This document shows, one piece after another, positions 29,987 through 38,386 of a stretch of 64,000 nucleotides of DNA. This DNA comes from Streptomyces termitum (GTDB taxonomy: Bacteria; Actinomycetota; Actinomycetes; Streptomycetales; Streptomycetaceae), in assembly GCF_014650175.1 (NCBI RefSeq), contig NZ_BMUL01000001.1:476013-540012 (forward strand), read 5' to 3'. The notes under the pieces are model-generated. The model was not told the origin of the DNA and did not search any database. It worked only from the letters and a program-made list of their open reading frames with translations. Each line of letters begins with the position of its first letter. Position 1 is the stretch's first letter. The position numbers were made by a program, and so were the translations under genes.

Positions 29987-30994
29987 TCAGAGCTTACGGA
30001 GGCTCAGCTTCTGGACCTTGTGGTCCGGGCCCTTGCGGACGACGAGCGTGGCGCGGCCCCGGGTGGGGGCCACGTTCTCCAGCAGGTTCACCCTGTTGAC
30101 GGTCCGCCACATGGTGCGGGCGTAGTCGAGCGCCTCCTCCTCGGAGACCTGCGTCCACCGGCGGAAGTACGAGGACGGGTCCTGGAAGGCGGTCTCGCGG
30201 AGCTTGCGGAAGCGGTTGAGGTACCAGCCCTCGATGTCCTCCGGGCGGGCGTCCACGTACACCGAGAAGTCGAAGTAGTCGGCGAGGCCCACCCGGGTCC
30301 GGCCGTCCTTGCCGGGCAGCGCGGGCTGGAGCACGTTCAGCCCCTCGACGATGAGGATGTCGGGGCGGCGCACCACCAGCCGCTCGTCGGGCACCCGGTC
30401 GTAGATCAGGTGCGAGTAGACCGGTGCGGTGACCTCCTGCTTCCCCGCCTTCACGTCGGCGACGAAGCGGGTCAGCGCCCGCCGGTCGTACGACTCCGGG
30501 AAGCCCTTGCGGGACATCAGGCCGCGCGACTTCAGCTCCTCCATCGGATAGAGGAACCCGTCGGTGGTGATCCGCTGCACGCGCGGGTGCTCGGGCCAGC
30601 GCGCGAGCAGCGCCTCCAGGAGGCGGGCGACGGTCGACTTCCCGACCGCGACCGACCCGGCGACCCCTATGACGAACGGCGTGCCGCTCTGCTCGGCCCG
30701 CTCCCCGAGGAAGGTGTTCAGCGCCCCCCGCAGTCCGCTGGTGGCCTGCACGTACAGATTGAGCAGCCGGGAGAGCGGCAGGTAGACGTCCCGCACCTCG
30801 TCGAGGTCGATGACGTCGCCGAGGCCCTGGAGCCGCTCGACCTCGTCGGCGGTCAGCGGCAGCGGCGTCTTGTCCCGCAGGGCGCTCCACTCGGCGCGGG
30901 TGAGGTCGACGTACGGAGTCGTCTCGGGCACCTTACGGCTCCCCCCGCTCACGGCTCGGACGCCGTGGGCGCTTCGTGGCGGCGAAGTGATCAC
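29987..30994 (-). CDS. coaA: Pantothenate kinase, type I
   Basis: 335 residues from GTG 30994. It phosphorylates pantothenate, the first step of coenzyme A synthesis, and in this class is feedback-inhibited by CoA. The P-loop [31 protein letters not shown] and [13 protein letters not shown] are diagnostic. Start uncertain: GTG 30994 has GACAAT 6 bases upstream and gives the N-terminus [10 protein letters not shown] seen in Streptomyces; GTG 30931 ([10 protein letters not shown]) has GGGGGAG upstream and matches mycobacterial CoaA length. acpS nearby uses CoA for acyl carrier activation. Confidence 0.93.
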   Translation of the reverse strand: MITSPPRSAHGVRAVSGGSRKVPETTPYVDLTRAEWSALRDKTPLPLTADEVERLQGLGDVIDLDEVRDVYLPLSRLLNLYVQATSGLRGALNTFLGERAEQSGTPFVIGVAGSVAVGKSTVARLLEALLARWPEHPRVQRITTDGFLYPMEELKSRGLMSRKGFPESYDRRALTRFVADVKAGKQEVTAPVYSHLIYDRVPDERLVVRRPDILIVEGLNVLQPALPGKDGRTRVGLADYFDFSVYVDARPEDIEGWYLNRFRKLRETAFQDPSSYFRRWTQVSEEEALDYARTMWRTVNRVNLLENVAPTRGRATLVVRKGPDHKVQKLSLRKL

Positions 30995-31112
30995 GGCCCC
31001 ATTGTCCCGGGTCGGCGGGGGGAGTGGGGGGTGGGGTGGGTCACGTGGTGTCCGGTTGACGGCGACCGGCCGGGGCCCGTGCGGGTTCCGGTCCTCCCGG
31101 GCCTCCCCGCCG

Positions 31113-31118
31113 TAGGCT
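31113..31118 (+). promoter_or_regulatory. Candidate leaderless promoter -10 of glmS
   Basis: TAGGCT lies 7 bases before the glmS ATG, which has no Shine-Dalgarno sequence. No clear -35 is seen. The Gram-positive glmS ribozyme is absent because there is no leader for it. Confidence 0.45.
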
Positions 31119-31125
31119 GCCGCAC

Positions 31126-32973
31126 ATGTGCGGAATCGTGGGATATGTCGGTGGGCAGTCGGCGCTCGATGTGGTGGTCGCGGGGCTGCGGAGGCTGGAG
31201 TACCGGGGGTACGACTCGGCGGGGGTGGCGGTGCTCGCGGACGGCGGGCTGGCCGCCGCGCGGAAGGCCGGGAAGCTGGTCAACCTGGAGAAGGAGCTGG
31301 TCGAACGGCCGTTGCCGGGCGGGATGGTGGGGATCGGGCACACCCGGTGGGCCACCCACGGCGGGCCGACCGACGCCAACGCCCATCCGCACCTGGACAA
31401 CGCCGGGCGCGTCGCCGTCGTGCACAACGGGATCATCGAGAACTTCGCCGCGCTGCGCGAGGAGCTGGCCGGGCGCGGGCACGTGCTGCGGTCCGAGACG
31501 GACACCGAGGTCGTCGCGCACCTGCTGGCCGAGGAGTTCTCCGCGACCGGGGACCTGGCGGAGGCGATGCGGCTGGTGTGCCGGCGGCTCGACGGGGCCT
31601 TCACCCTGGTCGCGGTCCACGCCGACCAGCCGGAGACGGTCGTGGGCGCGCGCCGGAACTCGCCGCTCGTCGTCGGCGTGGGGGAGGGGGAGAACTTCCT
31701 CGCCTCCGACGTGTCGGCGTTCATCGCGCACACCCGCTCGGCGATCGAGCTGGGCCAGGACCAGGTCGTCGAGCTGACCCGGGACGGCGTCGCCGTCACC
31801 GGCTTCGACGGCGCGCCCGCCGTGGTCCGCGCCTTCCACGTGGACTGGGACGCGTCCGCCGCCGAGAAGGGCGGCCACGACCACTTCATGCTCAAGGAGA
31901 TCGCCGAGCAGCCGAAGGCCGTGGCCGACACCCTGCTGGGGCGGATCGACGCGAGCGGCCGGCTCACCCTCGACGAGGTGCGCATCCCGGCCGAGGTCCT
32001 GCGCGAGGCCGACAAGATCGTCATCGTGGCGTGCGGCACCGCCTTCCACGCCGGGCTGATCGCCAAGTACGCCATCGAGCACTGGACCCGCATCCCCTGC
32101 GAGGTGGAGCTGGCCAGCGAGTTCCGCTACCGGGACCCGATCCTGGGGGCGCGGACGCTGGTCGTCGCGATCTCCCAGTCGGGGGAGACCATGGACACCC
32201 TGATGGCGCTGCGGCACGCCCGCGAGCAGGGCGCCAAGGTGCTCGCCGTCTGCAACACCAACGGCTCGACCATCCCGCGCGAGTCCGACGCCGTGCTCTA
32301 CACGCACGCCGGGCCCGAGATCGCGGTCGCGTCCACCAAGGCGTTCCTCACCCAGCTCGTCGCCTGCTACCTGCTCGCGCTCTACCTGGGGCAGGTGCGG
32401 GGCACCAAGTGGGGCGACGAGGTCCGCGCGGTCGTCCGCGAGCTGGCCAGGATCGGCGAGGAGGTGGAGCGGGTCCTGGAGACGATGGAGCCGGTCCGCA
32501 CCCTGGCCCGCTCGCTCGCGGACAAGGACACGATCCTCTTCCTGGGCCGGCACGTCGGCCATCCGGTGGCCCTGGAGGGCGCGCTGAAGCTGAAGGAGCT
32601 GGCGTACATGCACGCCGAGGGCTTCGCGGCGGGCGAGCTGAAGCACGGGCCGATCGCGCTGGTCGAGGAGGACCTGCCGGTCGTCGTGGTGGTGCCCTCG
32701 CCGAAGGGGCGCTCGGTCCTCCACGACAAGATCGTCTCGAACATCCAGGAGATCCGCGCCCGCGGCGCCCGTACGATCGTGATCGCGGAGGAGGGCGACG
32801 AGACCGTGGTCCCGTTCGCCGACCACCTCGTGCGGATCCCGGCCACGCCCACGCTGCTCCAGCCGCTGGTCGCCACGGTGCCGCTCCAGGTCTTCGCCTG
32901 CGAGCTGGCCACCGCCCGGGGCAACGAGGTGGACCAGCCGCGCAACCTGGCCAAATCCGTGACGGTGGAGTGA
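31126..32973 (+). CDS. glmS: Glutamine-fructose-6-phosphate aminotransferase (isomerizing)
   Basis: 615 residues. It makes glucosamine-6-phosphate from fructose-6-phosphate and glutamine. The start MCGIVGYVG exposes the catalytic N-terminal Cys of the class II glutaminase; [30 protein letters not shown] and HNGIIEN follow. The synthase half has two SIS domains ([39 protein letters not shown]) and ends [12 protein letters not shown]. The coding sequence begins without a ribosome site. acpS follows after 4 bases. It works with GlmM at 27611. Confidence 0.97.
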   Translation: MCGIVGYVGGQSALDVVVAGLRRLEYRGYDSAGVAVLADGGLAAARKAGKLVNLEKELVERPLPGGMVGIGHTRWATHGGPTDANAHPHLDNAGRVAVVHNGIIENFAALREELAGRGHVLRSETDTEVVAHLLAEEFSATGDLAEAMRLVCRRLDGAFTLVAVHADQPETVVGARRNSPLVVGVGEGENFLASDVSAFIAHTRSAIELGQDQVVELTRDGVAVTGFDGAPAVVRAFHVDWDASAAEKGGHDHFMLKEIAEQPKAVADTLLGRIDASGRLTLDEVRIPAEVLREADKIVIVACGTAFHAGLIAKYAIEHWTRIPCEVELASEFRYRDPILGARTLVVAISQSGETMDTLMALRHAREQGAKVLAVCNTNGSTIPRESDAVLYTHAGPEIAVASTKAFLTQLVACYLLALYLGQVRGTKWGDEVRAVVRELARIGEEVERVLETMEPVRTLARSLADKDTILFLGRHVGHPVALEGALKLKELAYMHAEGFAAGELKHGPIALVEEDLPVVVVVPSPKGRSVLHDKIVSNIQEIRARGARTIVIAEEGDETVVPFADHLVRIPATPTLLQPLVATVPLQVFACELATARGNEVDQPRNLAKSVTVE

Positions 32974-32977
32974 GAAC

Positions 32978-33346
32978 GTGATCATCGGGGTGGGGATCGA
33001 CGTGGCGGAGATCGACCGGTTCGCCGCGTCGCTGGAACGGACGCCGGCGCTGGTCCAGCGCCTCTTCGTCGAGGGCGAGCTGCTGCTCCCGAGCGGCGAG
33101 CGGCGCGGTCCGGCCTCCCTGGCGGTGCGCTTCGCCGCCAAGGAGGCTCTGGCGAAGGCGCTCGGGGCGCCGGGGAACCTGCACTGGACCGACGCCGAGG
33201 TGTACGTGGAGTCCACCGGCCAGCCCCGGCTGCGGGTGCGCGGCACGGTCGCGGCCCGCGCCGCCGAGCTGGGCGTCCGGCACTGGCACGTCTCCCTGAG
33301 CCATGACGCGGGGGTGGCCTCGGCGGTGGTGATCGCGGAGGGGTGA
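32978..33346 (+). CDS. acpS: Holo-[acyl-carrier-protein] synthase
   Basis: 122 residues. It transfers 4'-phosphopantetheine from CoA to acyl carrier proteins of fatty acid and polyketide synthesis. The signature [14 protein letters not shown] and the helix [15 protein letters not shown] hold the metal-binding Asp and Glu; [15 protein letters not shown] is the conserved C-terminus. GTG at 32978 follows GTGGAGTGAGAAC, 4 bases past the glmS stop. Cotranscription with glmS is likely. A 16-bp stem-loop follows. Confidence 0.95.
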   Translation: MIIGVGIDVAEIDRFAASLERTPALVQRLFVEGELLLPSGERRGPASLAVRFAAKEALAKALGAPGNLHWTDAEVYVESTGQPRLRVRGTVAARAAELGVRHWHVSLSHDAGVASAVVIAEG

Positions 33347-33378
33347 GCCCTCCGGGCGCCGTGCGGAAGCGGGCGTAC

Positions 33379-33424
33379 GGGAACGGGGTCCGGCCGCGAG
33401 GAGGCGGTGCCGGACCCCGTTCCC
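33379..33424. terminator. Stem-loop between acpS and the iron-box promoter
   Basis: GGGAACGGGGTCCGGC (33379-33394) pairs perfectly for 16 bp with 33409-33424; loop of 14 bases. It terminates glmS-acpS on the plus strand and equally would terminate a minus-strand transcript coming from the promoter at 33519-33548. Confidence 0.8.
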
Positions 33425-33512
33425 CGGCGTGCGCGGCTGCCAGGGCCGGCGGCGGTACGAGTGCCGCGCACGGGTCTCGGACCCCGGGCGGACCGGGGAG
33501 TTCTACTTAGGT
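33379..33512 (-). ncRNA. Candidate iron-regulated small RNA
   Basis: Inferred transcript of about 130 nucleotides: start near 33512 from the minus-strand promoter TTGACT-N18-TAGGTT, end at the stem-loop 33379-33424. The segment between lacks a convincing ORF: the only GTG frame (from 33453 on the minus strand) has no ribosome site and runs into the antisense of acpS. A second small hairpin (CCCCGG...CCGGGG) lies near the 5' end. An iron box overlaps the -10, so repression by a DtxR-family regulator such as DmdR under iron-replete conditions is predicted. Mycobacteria have an IdeR-controlled sRNA (MrsI) as precedent; no sequence relation is claimed. Confidence 0.35.
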
Positions 33513-33525
33513 AAGGCAAACCTAA
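33507..33525. promoter_or_regulatory. DmdR/DtxR-type iron box
   Basis: TTAGGTAAGGCAAACCTAA fits the 19-bp iron box pattern TTAGGT-N7-ACCTAA exactly in both half-sites. It overlaps the -10 of the minus-strand promoter at 33519-33548 and lies 66 bases upstream of the plus-strand nnr gene. DmdR1 is the known iron repressor in Streptomyces. Confidence 0.85.
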
Positions 33526-33548
33526 GTCGGCTGGTGCGGGGGAGTCAA
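33519..33548 (-). promoter_or_regulatory. Minus-strand promoter covered by the iron box
   Basis: On the minus strand TTGACT (complement of 33543-33548), an 18-base spacer and TAGGTT (complement of 33519-33524). Both hexamers match the Streptomyces housekeeping consensus well. It points away from nnr, toward the stem-loop at 33379-33424. Confidence 0.65.
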
Positions 33549-33577
33549 CCCCCCGGGCGCGGACCCGCCCGCTGCGG

Positions 33578-33583
33578 CAGACT
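33578..33583 (+). promoter_or_regulatory. Candidate leaderless promoter -10 of the NAD(P)HX repair gene
   Basis: CAGACT lies 7 bases before ATG 33591, which lacks a ribosome site. No good -35 is found. Confidence 0.4.
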
Positions 33584-33590
33584 GCTGCCC

Positions 33591-35042
33591 ATGCGTACCG
33601 CTCACCGCGTGGAGACCGTCCGGGCCGCCGAGGCCGCGCTGGCGGCCCGGCTGCCCGACGGGGCCCTCATGGAGCGGGCCGCCGCCGGACTCGCCGCCGC
33701 CTGCTGCTCCCTGCTCGGCAGGGGCCGGGTCTACGGCGCCCGGGTCGTCCTCCTCGTCGGCAGCGGCGACAACGGCGGCGACGCCCTCCACGCCGGCGCC
33801 CGGCTGGCCCGGCGCGGCGCCGGCACCACCGCGATCCTCCTCGGCACCCGCGCCCACGGCGGCGGCCTCGCCGCCTTCCGCGCCGCCGGCGGCCGCGTCG
33901 CCGAGGACCCCTACGAGGCCCTGGCCGCCGCCGACCTCGTCCTCGACGGCGTCACCGGCATCGGCGGCCGGGGCGGACTGCGCCCCGAGGCCGTCCCCGT
34001 CGCCCGCGCCGCGCGCGGCTCCGACGCCGTCGTCGTCGCCGTCGACCTGCCCAGCGGCGTCGACGCCGACACCGGAGAGGTCGCCGGGGAGGCCCTGCGC
34101 GCCGACGCCACCGTCACCTTCGGCACGTACAAGCCCGGCCTGCTGATCGACCCCGCCCGGGAGTACGCGGGCGCCCTGCGGCTGGTCGACATCGGCCTCG
34201 GCCCGCACCTCCCCTCCGTGCCCGACCTGGAGGCCCTCCAGCACCAGGACGTGGCCCGGCTGCTGCCCGCCCCGGCCGCCGAGAGTGACAAGTACCGCCG
34301 GGGCGTCCTCGGCGTCGTCGCCGGCTCGGCCCGCTACCCCGGCGCCGCCGTCCTCGCCGTCGCCGGAGCCCTGCGCGGCGGCGCCGGAGCCGTCCGCTAC
34401 GTCGGCCCGGCCCGCGACGCGGTGATCGCCGCCCACCCCGAGACCCTCGTCCACGAGGGCCCGCCGGACCGGGCCGGCCGCGTCCAGGCGTGGGTGGTCG
34501 GCCCCGGCACCGGCGAGGGGCCCGGCGCCCCGGTCGCGGTCGCCGAGGTCCTCGCCTCCGACGTGCCCGTCCTGGTCGACGCCGACGGGCTGCGCCACCT
34601 GACCCCCGAGGCCGTCCGGGCCCGCACCGCCCCCACCCTGCTCACCCCGCACGCCGGCGAGGCCGCCGCCCTGCTCGGCACCGAACGGGCCGGAGTGGAG
34701 GCCGGCCGGCTCGCCGCCGTCCGCGCACTCGCCGCCCGCTACGGCGCCACCGTCCTCCTCAAGGGCTCCACCACCCTGGTCTGCGGCCCCGGCGGCACCG
34801 GCCCCGTCCGGGTCAACCCCACCGGCACCCCCTGGCTCGCCACCGCCGGCTCCGGCGACGTCCTCTCCGGCCTGGCCGGCGCCCTCCTCGCCGCCGGACT
34901 CGCCCCCCTGGACGCCGCCTCCTGCGCCGCCTACCTGCACGGCCTCGCCGCCCGCCGGGCCTCCGCCGGGGCCGGGCCGATCACCGCCACCGAGGTCGCC
35001 GGCCACCTCCGGGCCGCCTGGCAGGACGTCCGGGAACCCTGA
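33591..35042 (+). CDS. nnr: Bifunctional NAD(P)H-hydrate epimerase / ADP-dependent dehydratase
   Basis: 483 residues. It repairs damaged NAD(P)H hydrates. The N-terminal YjeF/NnrE-type epimerase domain (about 1-215) shows VLLVGSGDNGGDALHAGARLARRG and VVAVDLPSGVDADTGEV. The C-terminal ribokinase-like dehydratase (NnrD) domain (about 225-483) has KYRRGVLGVVAGSARYPGAAVLA, PTLLTPHAGEAAALLG and NPTGTPWLATAGSGDVLSGLAGALLA with the catalytic Asp. ATG 33591 is chosen; the frame upstream is open but non-coding in character. Streptomyces carry this gene between acpS and alr, as here. Confidence 0.95.
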   Translation: MRTAHRVETVRAAEAALAARLPDGALMERAAAGLAAACCSLLGRGRVYGARVVLLVGSGDNGGDALHAGARLARRGAGTTAILLGTRAHGGGLAAFRAAGGRVAEDPYEALAAADLVLDGVTGIGGRGGLRPEAVPVARAARGSDAVVVAVDLPSGVDADTGEVAGEALRADATVTFGTYKPGLLIDPAREYAGALRLVDIGLGPHLPSVPDLEALQHQDVARLLPAPAAESDKYRRGVLGVVAGSARYPGAAVLAVAGALRGGAGAVRYVGPARDAVIAAHPETLVHEGPPDRAGRVQAWVVGPGTGEGPGAPVAVAEVLASDVPVLVDADGLRHLTPEAVRARTAPTLLTPHAGEAAALLGTERAGVEAGRLAAVRALAARYGATVLLKGSTTLVCGPGGTGPVRVNPTGTPWLATAGSGDVLSGLAGALLAAGLAPLDAASCAAYLHGLAARRASAGAGPITATEVAGHLRAAWQDVREP

Positions 35043-35170
35043 CCGCCCGGCCCCCGGACGCCCGACACGCCCGGCCCCGGCCCGCCGGAGGACCGTAAAG
35101 CACCGTTTCGTACCCCGGGAGGGTGATCGGGGCGACAGCGGGCGCGCACGGCCGGGCGGCGGCCACCTGA

Positions 35171-35176
35171 GAGACT
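35171..35176 (+). promoter_or_regulatory. Candidate leaderless promoter -10 of alr
   Basis: GAGACT, 7 bases before ATG 35184. No Shine-Dalgarno sequence and no clear -35. The remaining intergenic DNA (35043-35170) shows no ORF. Confidence 0.35.
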
Positions 35177-35183
35177 GGGCGCG

Positions 35184-36332
35184 ATGACTGACACCGCACC
35201 GCACCGCAGAGCCCGCGCCGAGATCGACCTCGGGGCGCTGCGCGCCAACGTCCGCTCGCTGCGCGCCCGCCTCGCCCCCCGCGTCCGGATCATGGCCGTC
35301 GTCAAGGCCGACGCGTACGGGCACGGCGCCGAGCGCTGTGCCCGGGCCGCCCTCGACGCGGGCGCGGACTGGCTCGGCACCGCCACCCCGCAGGAGGCGC
35401 TCGCCCTGCGCGCCGCCGGGATCACCGGCGTCCCCGTCATGTGCTGGCTGTGGACCCCCGGCGACCCGTGGGACCAGGGCATCGAGGCCGGTCTCGACAT
35501 GTCCGTGAGCGGCCGGTGGGCCCTCGACGAGGTCACCGCCGCCGCCCGCCGCACCGGCGGCACCGCCCGTATCCAGCTCAAGGCCGACACCGGTCTCGGC
35601 CGCAACGGCTGCCAGCCCGCCGACTGGCCCGCCCTCGTCGCCGCGGCGCTGGAGGCCGAGAAGGCCGGCCTGGTCAAGGTCACCGGCCTCTGGTCGCACT
35701 TCGCCTGCGCCGACGAGCCCGGCCACCCCTCGATCGCCGCCCAGCTCGACGTCTTCCGCTCGATGCTCGACCACGCGGAGAAGGCCGGGATCGAGCCCGA
35801 GGTCCGGCACATCGCCAACTCGCCCGCCACCCTCACCCTGCCCGAGGCCCACTTCGACCTGGTCCGGCCCGGCATCGCGGTCTACGGCGTCTCGCCCAGC
35901 CCCGAGCTGGGCACCTCCGCCGAGCTGGGCCTGCGCCCGGTGATGACGCTCAAGGCGAGCGTCGCCCTGGTCAAGGAGGTGCCGCCCGGCCACGGCGTCT
36001 CCTACGGGCACCACTACGTGACCGGCGGCGAGACCACCCTCGGCCTGATCCCCGTCGGCTACGCGGACGGCGTCCCCCGGCACGCCTCCGGCCGCGGCCC
36101 GGTCCTCGTCGACGGCACCGTCCGCACGGTCGCGGGGCGGGTCGCCATGGACCAGTTCGTGGTGGACCTCGGCGGCGACCGGCCCGCGCCCGGCACCGAG
36201 GCCGTCCTCTTCGGCTCCGCCGAGCGCGGCGAACCGACCGCCGAGGACTGGGCGGTGGCCGCCGACACCATCGCGTACGAGATCGTCACCCGGATCGGCG
36301 CGCGTGTGCCGCGCGTCTACCTGGGGGAGTAG
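35184..36332 (+). CDS. alr: Alanine racemase
   Basis: 382 residues. A PLP enzyme that makes D-alanine for peptidoglycan. The PLP-binding Lys is in MAVVKADAYGHGA (near residue 39), the second catalytic Tyr is in GVSYGHHYVTGGETTLGLIPVGYADG, and the N-terminus RAEIDLGALRANVRSLR is standard. The C-terminal beta domain contains RVAMDQFVVDLG. The hydrolase gene follows after 6 bases, and the GGGGGAG near the alr stop serves as its ribosome site. It probably forms an operon with the hydrolase and perhaps tsaE. Confidence 0.96.
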   Translation: MTDTAPHRRARAEIDLGALRANVRSLRARLAPRVRIMAVVKADAYGHGAERCARAALDAGADWLGTATPQEALALRAAGITGVPVMCWLWTPGDPWDQGIEAGLDMSVSGRWALDEVTAAARRTGGTARIQLKADTGLGRNGCQPADWPALVAAALEAEKAGLVKVTGLWSHFACADEPGHPSIAAQLDVFRSMLDHAEKAGIEPEVRHIANSPATLTLPEAHFDLVRPGIAVYGVSPSPELGTSAELGLRPVMTLKASVALVKEVPPGHGVSYGHHYVTGGETTLGLIPVGYADGVPRHASGRGPVLVDGTVRTVAGRVAMDQFVVDLGGDRPAPGTEAVLFGSAERGEPTAEDWAVAADTIAYEIVTRIGARVPRVYLGE

Positions 36333-36338
36333 TCCCGC

Positions 36339-37469
36339 GTGGGGGAGACCAGCACGGGCACGGGCGGCTGGCGCCGGGCCGGATGGGCGGGCGCCGCGAT
36401 AGGCGTGCTCGCGGCCGGCGCGGCGGCCGGGGTCGCCGTCGAGCGGCTGACGGTCGGCCGCTCGGTCCGGCAGAAGGCCCGGCTCGCCCTGGACTCCACC
36501 GGCCCGTACGGCACCCTGCGCGGCACGCCCGGCCGGGCCCTCGCCGACGACGGCACCGTCCTCGTCTACGAGACGGAGGAGCCCGAGGGCACCGCCCCGG
36601 ACGCCCCCACCGTCGTCTTCTGCCACGGCTTCTGCCTCACCCAGGACTCCTGGCACTTCCAGCGCGCCGCCCTGCGCGGCCGGGTCCGGGCCGTCTACTG
36701 GGACCAGCGCAGCCACGGCCGCTCCGCCCGGGGCGCCTCCCAGGCCGGTCCGGACGGGGTGCCGGTCACCATCGACCGGCTCGGCCGCGACCTCCGGGCC
36801 GTCATCGACGCCGCCGCGCCCCGGGGCCCGCTGGTCCTCGTCGGGCACTCCATGGGCGGCATGACGATCATGGCGCTGGCGGGGCTCCACCCGGAGCTGG
36901 TGCGGGAGCGGGTCGTGGGCGTCGCCCTCGTCGGCACCTCGGCCGGGGAGCTGGACGACGTCTCGTACGGGCTGCCGCCGGGCGGCGTCCGGGCGGTCCG
37001 CCGGGTCCTGCCGGGGGTGCTGCGGGCGCTCGGCGCCCAGGCCGAGCTGGTCGAGCGGGGCCGCCGGGCCACCGCCGACCTCTTCACCGGCCTGGTGAAG
37101 AAGTACTCCTTCGCCTCGAAGGACGTGGACCCGGCCGTGGTCCGCTTCGCCGAGCGGATGATCGAGTCGACCCCGGTGGACGTGGTCGCCGAGTTCTACC
37201 CCGCCTTCGCCGAGCACGAGAAGCGGGCCGCGCTGGCCGGCTTCCGCACCCTGCCGGGGCTCGCGCTCGCGGGCGACCAGGACCTGGTGACGCCCGTCTC
37301 GCACACCGAGGCCATCGCCGCCGAGCTGCCGGGCGCCGAGCTGGTCGTGGTGCCCGAGGCCGGGCACCTGGTGATGCTGGAGCGGCCCGGGACCGTCGAC
37401 GCGGCGCTGTGGCGGCTGCTGGTCAGGGCCGGGGTCGCGGCGGCCGGGGAGGGCCCGGCGAGCGGATAG
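36339..37469 (+). CDS. Membrane-anchored alpha/beta-hydrolase
   Basis: 376 residues. An N-terminal hydrophobic segment (RAGWAGAAIGVLAAGAAAGVAVERL) suggests an anchor or signal. The hydrolase core has the oxyanion region VVFCHGFCLTQDSWHF, WDQRSHGRS, the nucleophile elbow VGHSMGGMTIMAL (Ser near residue 170), an Asp in LALAGDQDLVTP and a His in PEAGHLVMLERP. The substrate is unknown. GTG 36339 lies 6 bases after alr, with GGGGGAG upstream. It is conserved next to alr and tsaE in Streptomyces as far as I recall. Confidence 0.9.
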   Translation: MGETSTGTGGWRRAGWAGAAIGVLAAGAAAGVAVERLTVGRSVRQKARLALDSTGPYGTLRGTPGRALADDGTVLVYETEEPEGTAPDAPTVVFCHGFCLTQDSWHFQRAALRGRVRAVYWDQRSHGRSARGASQAGPDGVPVTIDRLGRDLRAVIDAAAPRGPLVLVGHSMGGMTIMALAGLHPELVRERVVGVALVGTSAGELDDVSYGLPPGGVRAVRRVLPGVLRALGAQAELVERGRRATADLFTGLVKKYSFASKDVDPAVVRFAERMIESTPVDVVAEFYPAFAEHEKRAALAGFRTLPGLALAGDQDLVTPVSHTEAIAAELPGAELVVVPEAGHLVMLERPGTVDAALWRLLVRAGVAAAGEGPASG

Positions 37470-37472
37470 GTT
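37467..37472 (+). promoter_or_regulatory. Candidate leaderless promoter -10 of tsaE, overlapping the upstream stop codon
   Basis: TAGGTT, 7 bases before ATG 37480. Its first three bases are the TAG stop of the hydrolase gene. If real, tsaE has its own promoter in addition to read-through from alr. Confidence 0.4.
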
Positions 37473-37479
37473 GGCGGGC

Positions 37480-37980
37480 ATGGAAGCAGCGCACCCGCCC
37501 GTCTCCGGCGCCACCCTCTCCGTCGACTCCCCCGCGCGGATGGGAGACCTCGGCCGCCGCCTCGCCGCCCTCCTCCGCCCCGGCGACCTCGTCATGCTCA
37601 CCGGCGAGCTGGGCGCCGGGAAGACCACCCTGACCCGCGGCCTGGGGGAGGGGCTCGGCGTGCGCGGCGCGGTCACCTCGCCGACCTTCGTCATCGCCCG
37701 CGTCCACCCGTCCCTGACCGGCGGCCCGGCCCTGGTCCACGTGGACGCGTACCGGCTGGGCGGCGGTCTGGACGAGATGGAGGACCTGGACCTCGACGTC
37801 TCGCTGCCGGACTCGGTGGTGGTCGTGGAGTGGGGCGACGGCAAGGTCGAGGAGCTGACCGAGGACCGGCTGCACGTGCTCATCCACCGGGTGACCGGCG
37901 ACACCGACGACGACCGGCGCACGGTCGAGCTGCGCGGACTCGGCGAACGGTGGGCCGGAACGGACCTGTCCGGGCTCTGA
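37480..37980 (+). CDS. tsaE: tRNA t6A37 biosynthesis ATPase TsaE
   Basis: 166 residues. A small P-loop ATPase that drives the TsaB-TsaD complex in forming N6-threonylcarbamoyladenosine at tRNA position 37. The P-loop is LTGELGAGKTTLTRGLGEGL (about residues 43-60), followed by VTSPTFVI, LVHVDAYRL and VVVEWGDG. ATG 37480 was chosen; a TTG at 37471 would add three residues but it lies within the putative -10. The partner genes tsaB and tsaD are 1.1 and 2.2 kb downstream. Confidence 0.94.
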   Translation: MEAAHPPVSGATLSVDSPARMGDLGRRLAALLRPGDLVMLTGELGAGKTTLTRGLGEGLGVRGAVTSPTFVIARVHPSLTGGPALVHVDAYRLGGGLDEMEDLDLDVSLPDSVVVVEWGDGKVEELTEDRLHVLIHRVTGDTDDDRRTVELRGLGERWAGTDLSGL

Positions 37981-38058
37981 GCGCCCCGCACGGGTGAACG
38001 CCGCCCGTAGGTTCCGACAACGTGTCGGGAAAATGTTGCGCCGCCGCTCCGCCCCGTG

Positions 38059-38087
38059 GTGACATGGGGGGAGGAGCTGGTTAGGTG
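38059..38087 (+). promoter_or_regulatory. Promoter of the iron-box small ORF
   Basis: GTGACA (38059-38064), a 17-base spacer and TAGGTG (38082-38087). The -10 lies inside the palindrome at 38079-38096. The predicted start is near 38094, giving a 5' leader of about 17 bases that holds GGGAGG. Confidence 0.6.
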
Positions 38088-38096
38088 TACCTAACC
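38079..38096. promoter_or_regulatory. Iron-box-like palindrome
   Basis: GGTTAGGTGTACCTAACC is a perfect 18-bp palindrome made of TTAGGT and ACCTAA units. The classical spacing (N7) is met when the second half-site is read as ACCTAC (38081-38099); 14 of 19 positions then match the canonical DtxR-family box. It covers the -10 of the small ORF promoter. Confidence 0.65.
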
Positions 38097-38110
38097 TACG
38101 GGAGGCATGC

Positions 38111-38275
38111 ATGGCGACGCCCGAGCGCGACGACCGCACCGAGGACCGCATCATCTCCATGGGAGAGCTGCTGGCCGCCTGCGCCGCGGCCAGTGCCGTC
38201 TCCACCCCGCCCAGACGCGAGCGCGCCGACGAGGAGCCGGAGGACGGCCGGGAGCTGCGGGACGAGGCCGCGTAG
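38111..38275 (+). CDS. Small (54-residue) ORF behind an iron-box promoter
   Basis: ATG 38111 is preceded by GGGAGG at a 6-7 base distance, and the ORF runs to TAG at 38275. The sequence begins MATPERDDRTEDRIIS, has a moderately hydrophobic centre (MGELLAACAAASAV) with one Cys, and ends in an acidic, charged tail (ERADEEPEDGRELRDEAA). Codons show strong GC3, as expected of a real gene. I do not recognise a family. An overlapping ATG at 38107 is in another frame. The promoter is overlapped by an iron-box-like palindrome, so expression under iron limitation is predicted. It lies between tsaE and the convergent gene at 38387. Confidence 0.6.
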   Translation: MATPERDDRTEDRIISMGELLAACAAASAVSTPPRRERADEEPEDGRELRDEAA

Positions 38276-38386
38276 CACCGGGGCACCGGCCGGGGCCGCA
38301 CCACGGCCGTGCGGCGCGGCAAGGACCGCGCGGGGCGGGAAGGGCGTCCGGGGCGGTGCCGCGCGGAAGGGCCGCGGGGCGCCGGG
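38276..38386. terminator. Convergent intergenic DNA with a weak hairpin
   Basis: About 110 bases between the small ORF and the convergent gene. A 7-bp stem (GCCGCAC 38295-38301 with GTGCGGC 38309-38315) is the best structure. It may end both transcripts; there is no T-tract. Confidence 0.35.

Noticed and set aside
30994..31125. glmS ribozyme or riboswitch upstream of glmS
   Set aside because: The gap to coaA is short and the transcript probably starts at or near the ATG; no ribozyme core is present.
33526..33590. nnr as the gene controlled by the iron box
   Set aside because: The -10 candidate of nnr is 53 bases from the box and no -35 links them, whereas the minus-strand promoter overlaps it. 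Not excluded, but less likely.
33522..37991. Very long minus-strand open frame (1489 codons)
   Set aside because: It is antisense to nnr, alr, the hydrolase and tsaE, all clear genes with family motifs. Such shadow frames arise from the high GC content.
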